A stretch of DNA of 64,000 nucleotides, taken from the NCBI GenBank assembly GCA_023515795.1, contig JALGPX010000049.1, forward strand, positions 1 through 64,000. Reading direction: 5' to 3'. Source of the DNA: Amoeboaphelidium occidentale. Lineage: Eukaryota; Aphelidiomycota; Aphelidea. Positions 62,191 to 64,000 of this stretch are shown here, piece by piece. The translations under genes were made by a program, and so were the position numbers. Within the stretch, counting starts at the first letter, position 1; each line of letters starts with the position of its first letter. Below the pieces are notes generated by a model. The model did no database searches. It had not been told where the DNA came from and saw only the letters and a program-made list of their open reading frames with translations.

Positions 62191-63985
62191 ATGAGTCTGA
62201 TTTTACAGAAGGCTTCAGTGGATTTACTTTTTCCCAATATTCCTATAAAAGACTTGAAAGATTTATCTTCCACAAATGCACAGAATAAACCAACGCTTTA
62301 CTTTGACGCTATCGAAAGGGCGTATGTCATATTGAAGTATCCAAACTTACAAACGGAACATTCTGGATTCTTTAAACAATTAGAAGCACGAATAACGACT
62401 TCATTCCAACAGGATGAGACAAAACAACAGCAACCTCATCAAGAACAAACTACGAAATCCCCATGGTATAACCCTACTGGTTTGTCTACATTTTGGAATG
62501 GCAAAGATGTCTTGTTACAACAACAACAACCTACTACGACTTGGAATGTTTTTGACTTGGAGTGCACAGTCTTGGATAAAAGTATGCCTGTGCTATTTAT
62601 AGATAATGATACTGCTGTTATTCCAATGGATGTTCGTTTAGGTAGTGCTGAAGAGAGTGGAGGAATGCACGATGTTGAGATTGTTCTGTCGTTAATGTGG
62701 AAACCTTCAATTGATTCTTCTTCATTCACTTCCGTAAGAAAAGAAGGAAGGTTTTTCAGTAGTTCTAATGAAAGGGATTTATCGTACACGACACTTCGGG
62801 ATGCTGAATTATGCGCAGAACTGAAAAACAATATTGAAATTGACAATATGGAAAGTAATTCTATAAGTGCTGTTACGCTGCCTTTGAGAAGAACCATCAG
62901 GAAGACTCATGCGATTCAACAAGTATTTCTAGCAAGATTGCAAGGATCAGATTCATCCACAGAAGAAGAAGAGAATTTGTATTTATCAATTGAAATGGAA
63001 AATAAGATTCATACAAATGTTCTTATAGAATCTGTAGATTTATCTTTACCAGGATGCAGTTCCAGGCTTGTGACTTTGGACAATACAGGAGAAGGAGAAG
63101 ATTTATATGATTCATCGCTTGGTCCTGATGATACAAGTTCATACTTGTTCAAACTGACATTATATGATAGAACTACAACTACAACTTCTTCTGAAATGAT
63201 TCCTTCTTTTAGTCAGAGAAATCCATTTCAGGGTCAGAAGCTGGACATTACAGTCAAATACAGACCATTGTATCCTAATGGTGAGAAGAGCAGAAGAATT
63301 ACATCACGCACAACATGTATATTGGATGAAATAGTACCAAATAATGATGTATATAGTAATCATCATCAGCAACAGCAACAGCAGCATGGAGGTCTGGTTT
63401 TAGCATCATTCTCATCTTTACAAACACATGAAATTAAAGTACCACAACCAAAAGCACCAGAACTTGGAGTAGCCCTATCATTTACGCGTAATATTCTTTG
63501 TATGCCGGAAACTAACATTATGTGTAGTCTTGGATGAAACAGTTAAATTAAACAAAATATTCAAAGTACAAATGATGATTTCTAATTTATCACATGAACC
63601 TCTATCTCTTGAATTAATTGTACCACACCGACAAGATTCTTCTTCTTTAAGTGCGACAGGATTGGAACAAGAATATAATTACTCTATAAACAACAACAAG
63701 AACAACTCAGTTAAAGTTGCAATGGATCCTGTTGCGTTCCTGCAGAAATACGAACAAGAATGCTTGGACAGTGGTAGTAATGGAAATAGTTCATTTGTAT
63801 GCTTAGAAAGTATAATACAATTAGCCACACTCCAACCAAAGAAATCATCCTCTGTAACATTACATTTCATTCCACTACATGGATCAGCAACTGTGAAACA
63901 GATTAAATCGCTCTATCTGAGGAATACACATACAGGCCATACAGTGCTGATACCTGATTGTCTAGAAGTGTTCATAGAAGATTGA
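62191..63985 (+). CDS. TRAPP subunit, Trs65/TRAPPC13-like (2 exons)
   Basis: Exons 62191-63499 and 63528-63985 join in phase 1 across a 28-nt intron (gtatgc...tgtag), 588 aa. The join gives ALSFTRNILFLDETVKLNKIFKVQMMISNLS, the start of an Ig-like beta domain. The C-terminus (LATLQPKKSSSVTLHFIPLHGSATVKQIKSLYLRNTHTGHTVLIPDCLEVFIED) matches the last Ig-like domain of the TRAPPII subunit Trs65, which helps dimerise TRAPPII at the trans-Golgi. Q- and S-rich inserts interrupt the middle. TRAPPC13 shares the fold and is the main alternative. The gene begins 22 bp after the cysteine synthase-like stop. This is the shortest intron in the window. Confidence 0.75.
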
Positions 63986-64000
63986 GAGAGTTTTTTTTGT

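Overview
The window looks like nuclear DNA of a zoosporic (flagellated) early-diverging fungus, most like Chytridiomycota; I cannot name a species. Fungal markers are translation elongation factor 3 (EF3), a chitin-synthase export chaperone (Chs7), a DUF2408 protein, a Urc1-type GTP cyclohydrolase II-like protein and an NAD-dependent Mtd1. Flagellar or centriolar markers are B9D1 (transition zone), an OFD1-like LisH/coiled-coil protein and an MDM1-like protein. Such genes are absent from non-flagellated fungi. The DNA is moderately AT-rich and gene-dense: about 42 protein genes, one tRNA, one DNA-transposase remnant and one partial gene copy. Introns are tiny, with most recovered ones 28-52 nt. 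Several genes can only be read correctly after removing in-frame or near-in-frame introns.

Layout. 1-1.1 kb: no recognisable gene, with a 261-bp duplication around an N. 1.1-7.5 kb: dynamin-like GTPase, a coiled-coil/polyproline/WH2 protein and a GRAM-VASt sterol-transfer protein. 7.8-15.9 kb: NUFIP1-like zinc finger, B9D1, Urc1-like, Chs7, a P-loop NTPase broken by an assembly gap, and an unknown membrane protein. 16-25.3 kb is rich in cell-cycle and ubiquitin genes: an unknown small protein, APC2, an FBXO9-like F-box protein, a THYN1-like EVE protein, a NuSAP-like SAP protein, a securin candidate and an F-box/WD40 SCF receptor. 25.4-36 kb: GDP-fucose-type transporter, gamma-butyrobetaine dioxygenase-like, Cbf5, tRNA-Thr(CGT) with an intron, an unknown membrane protein, a PRXL2-like protein, a SNX-BAR protein, Rpf2, a DUF2408 protein and Mtd1. 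36-45.5 kb: MDM1-like, MMS19, CHMP2B, a small F-box protein and phospholipase D. 45.5-52 kb: glucose-6-phosphate isomerase, MsrB with a 9-nt microexon, a Harbinger/IS5-like transposase remnant, an unknown acidic protein, a 3' fragment of an EF3 gene and a BRCT protein. 52-64 kb: full EF3, OFD1-like, Noc4, mL50, glycerol kinase, a cysteine synthase-like protein and a Trs65-like TRAPP subunit.

Neighbouring genes mostly look unrelated. The exceptions are the mitosis/ubiquitin group (APC2, three F-box genes, NuSAP-like and securin candidate) and the Noc4/mL50 divergent pair, whose start codons are only 36 bp apart. Many gene ends almost touch, and the APC2 and FBXO9-like stop codons overlap.

Assembly caveat. 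Four N-gaps (477; 14104-14123; 44927-44935; 60175-60188) are each flanked by a direct repeat of the same 104-261 bp. These are most simply read as unmerged contig ends or haplotypes. Removing one copy plus the Ns restores intact frames for phospholipase D (1159 aa), glycerol kinase (482 aa) and the NTPase (about 425 codons). I found no virus-like element and no CRISPR.
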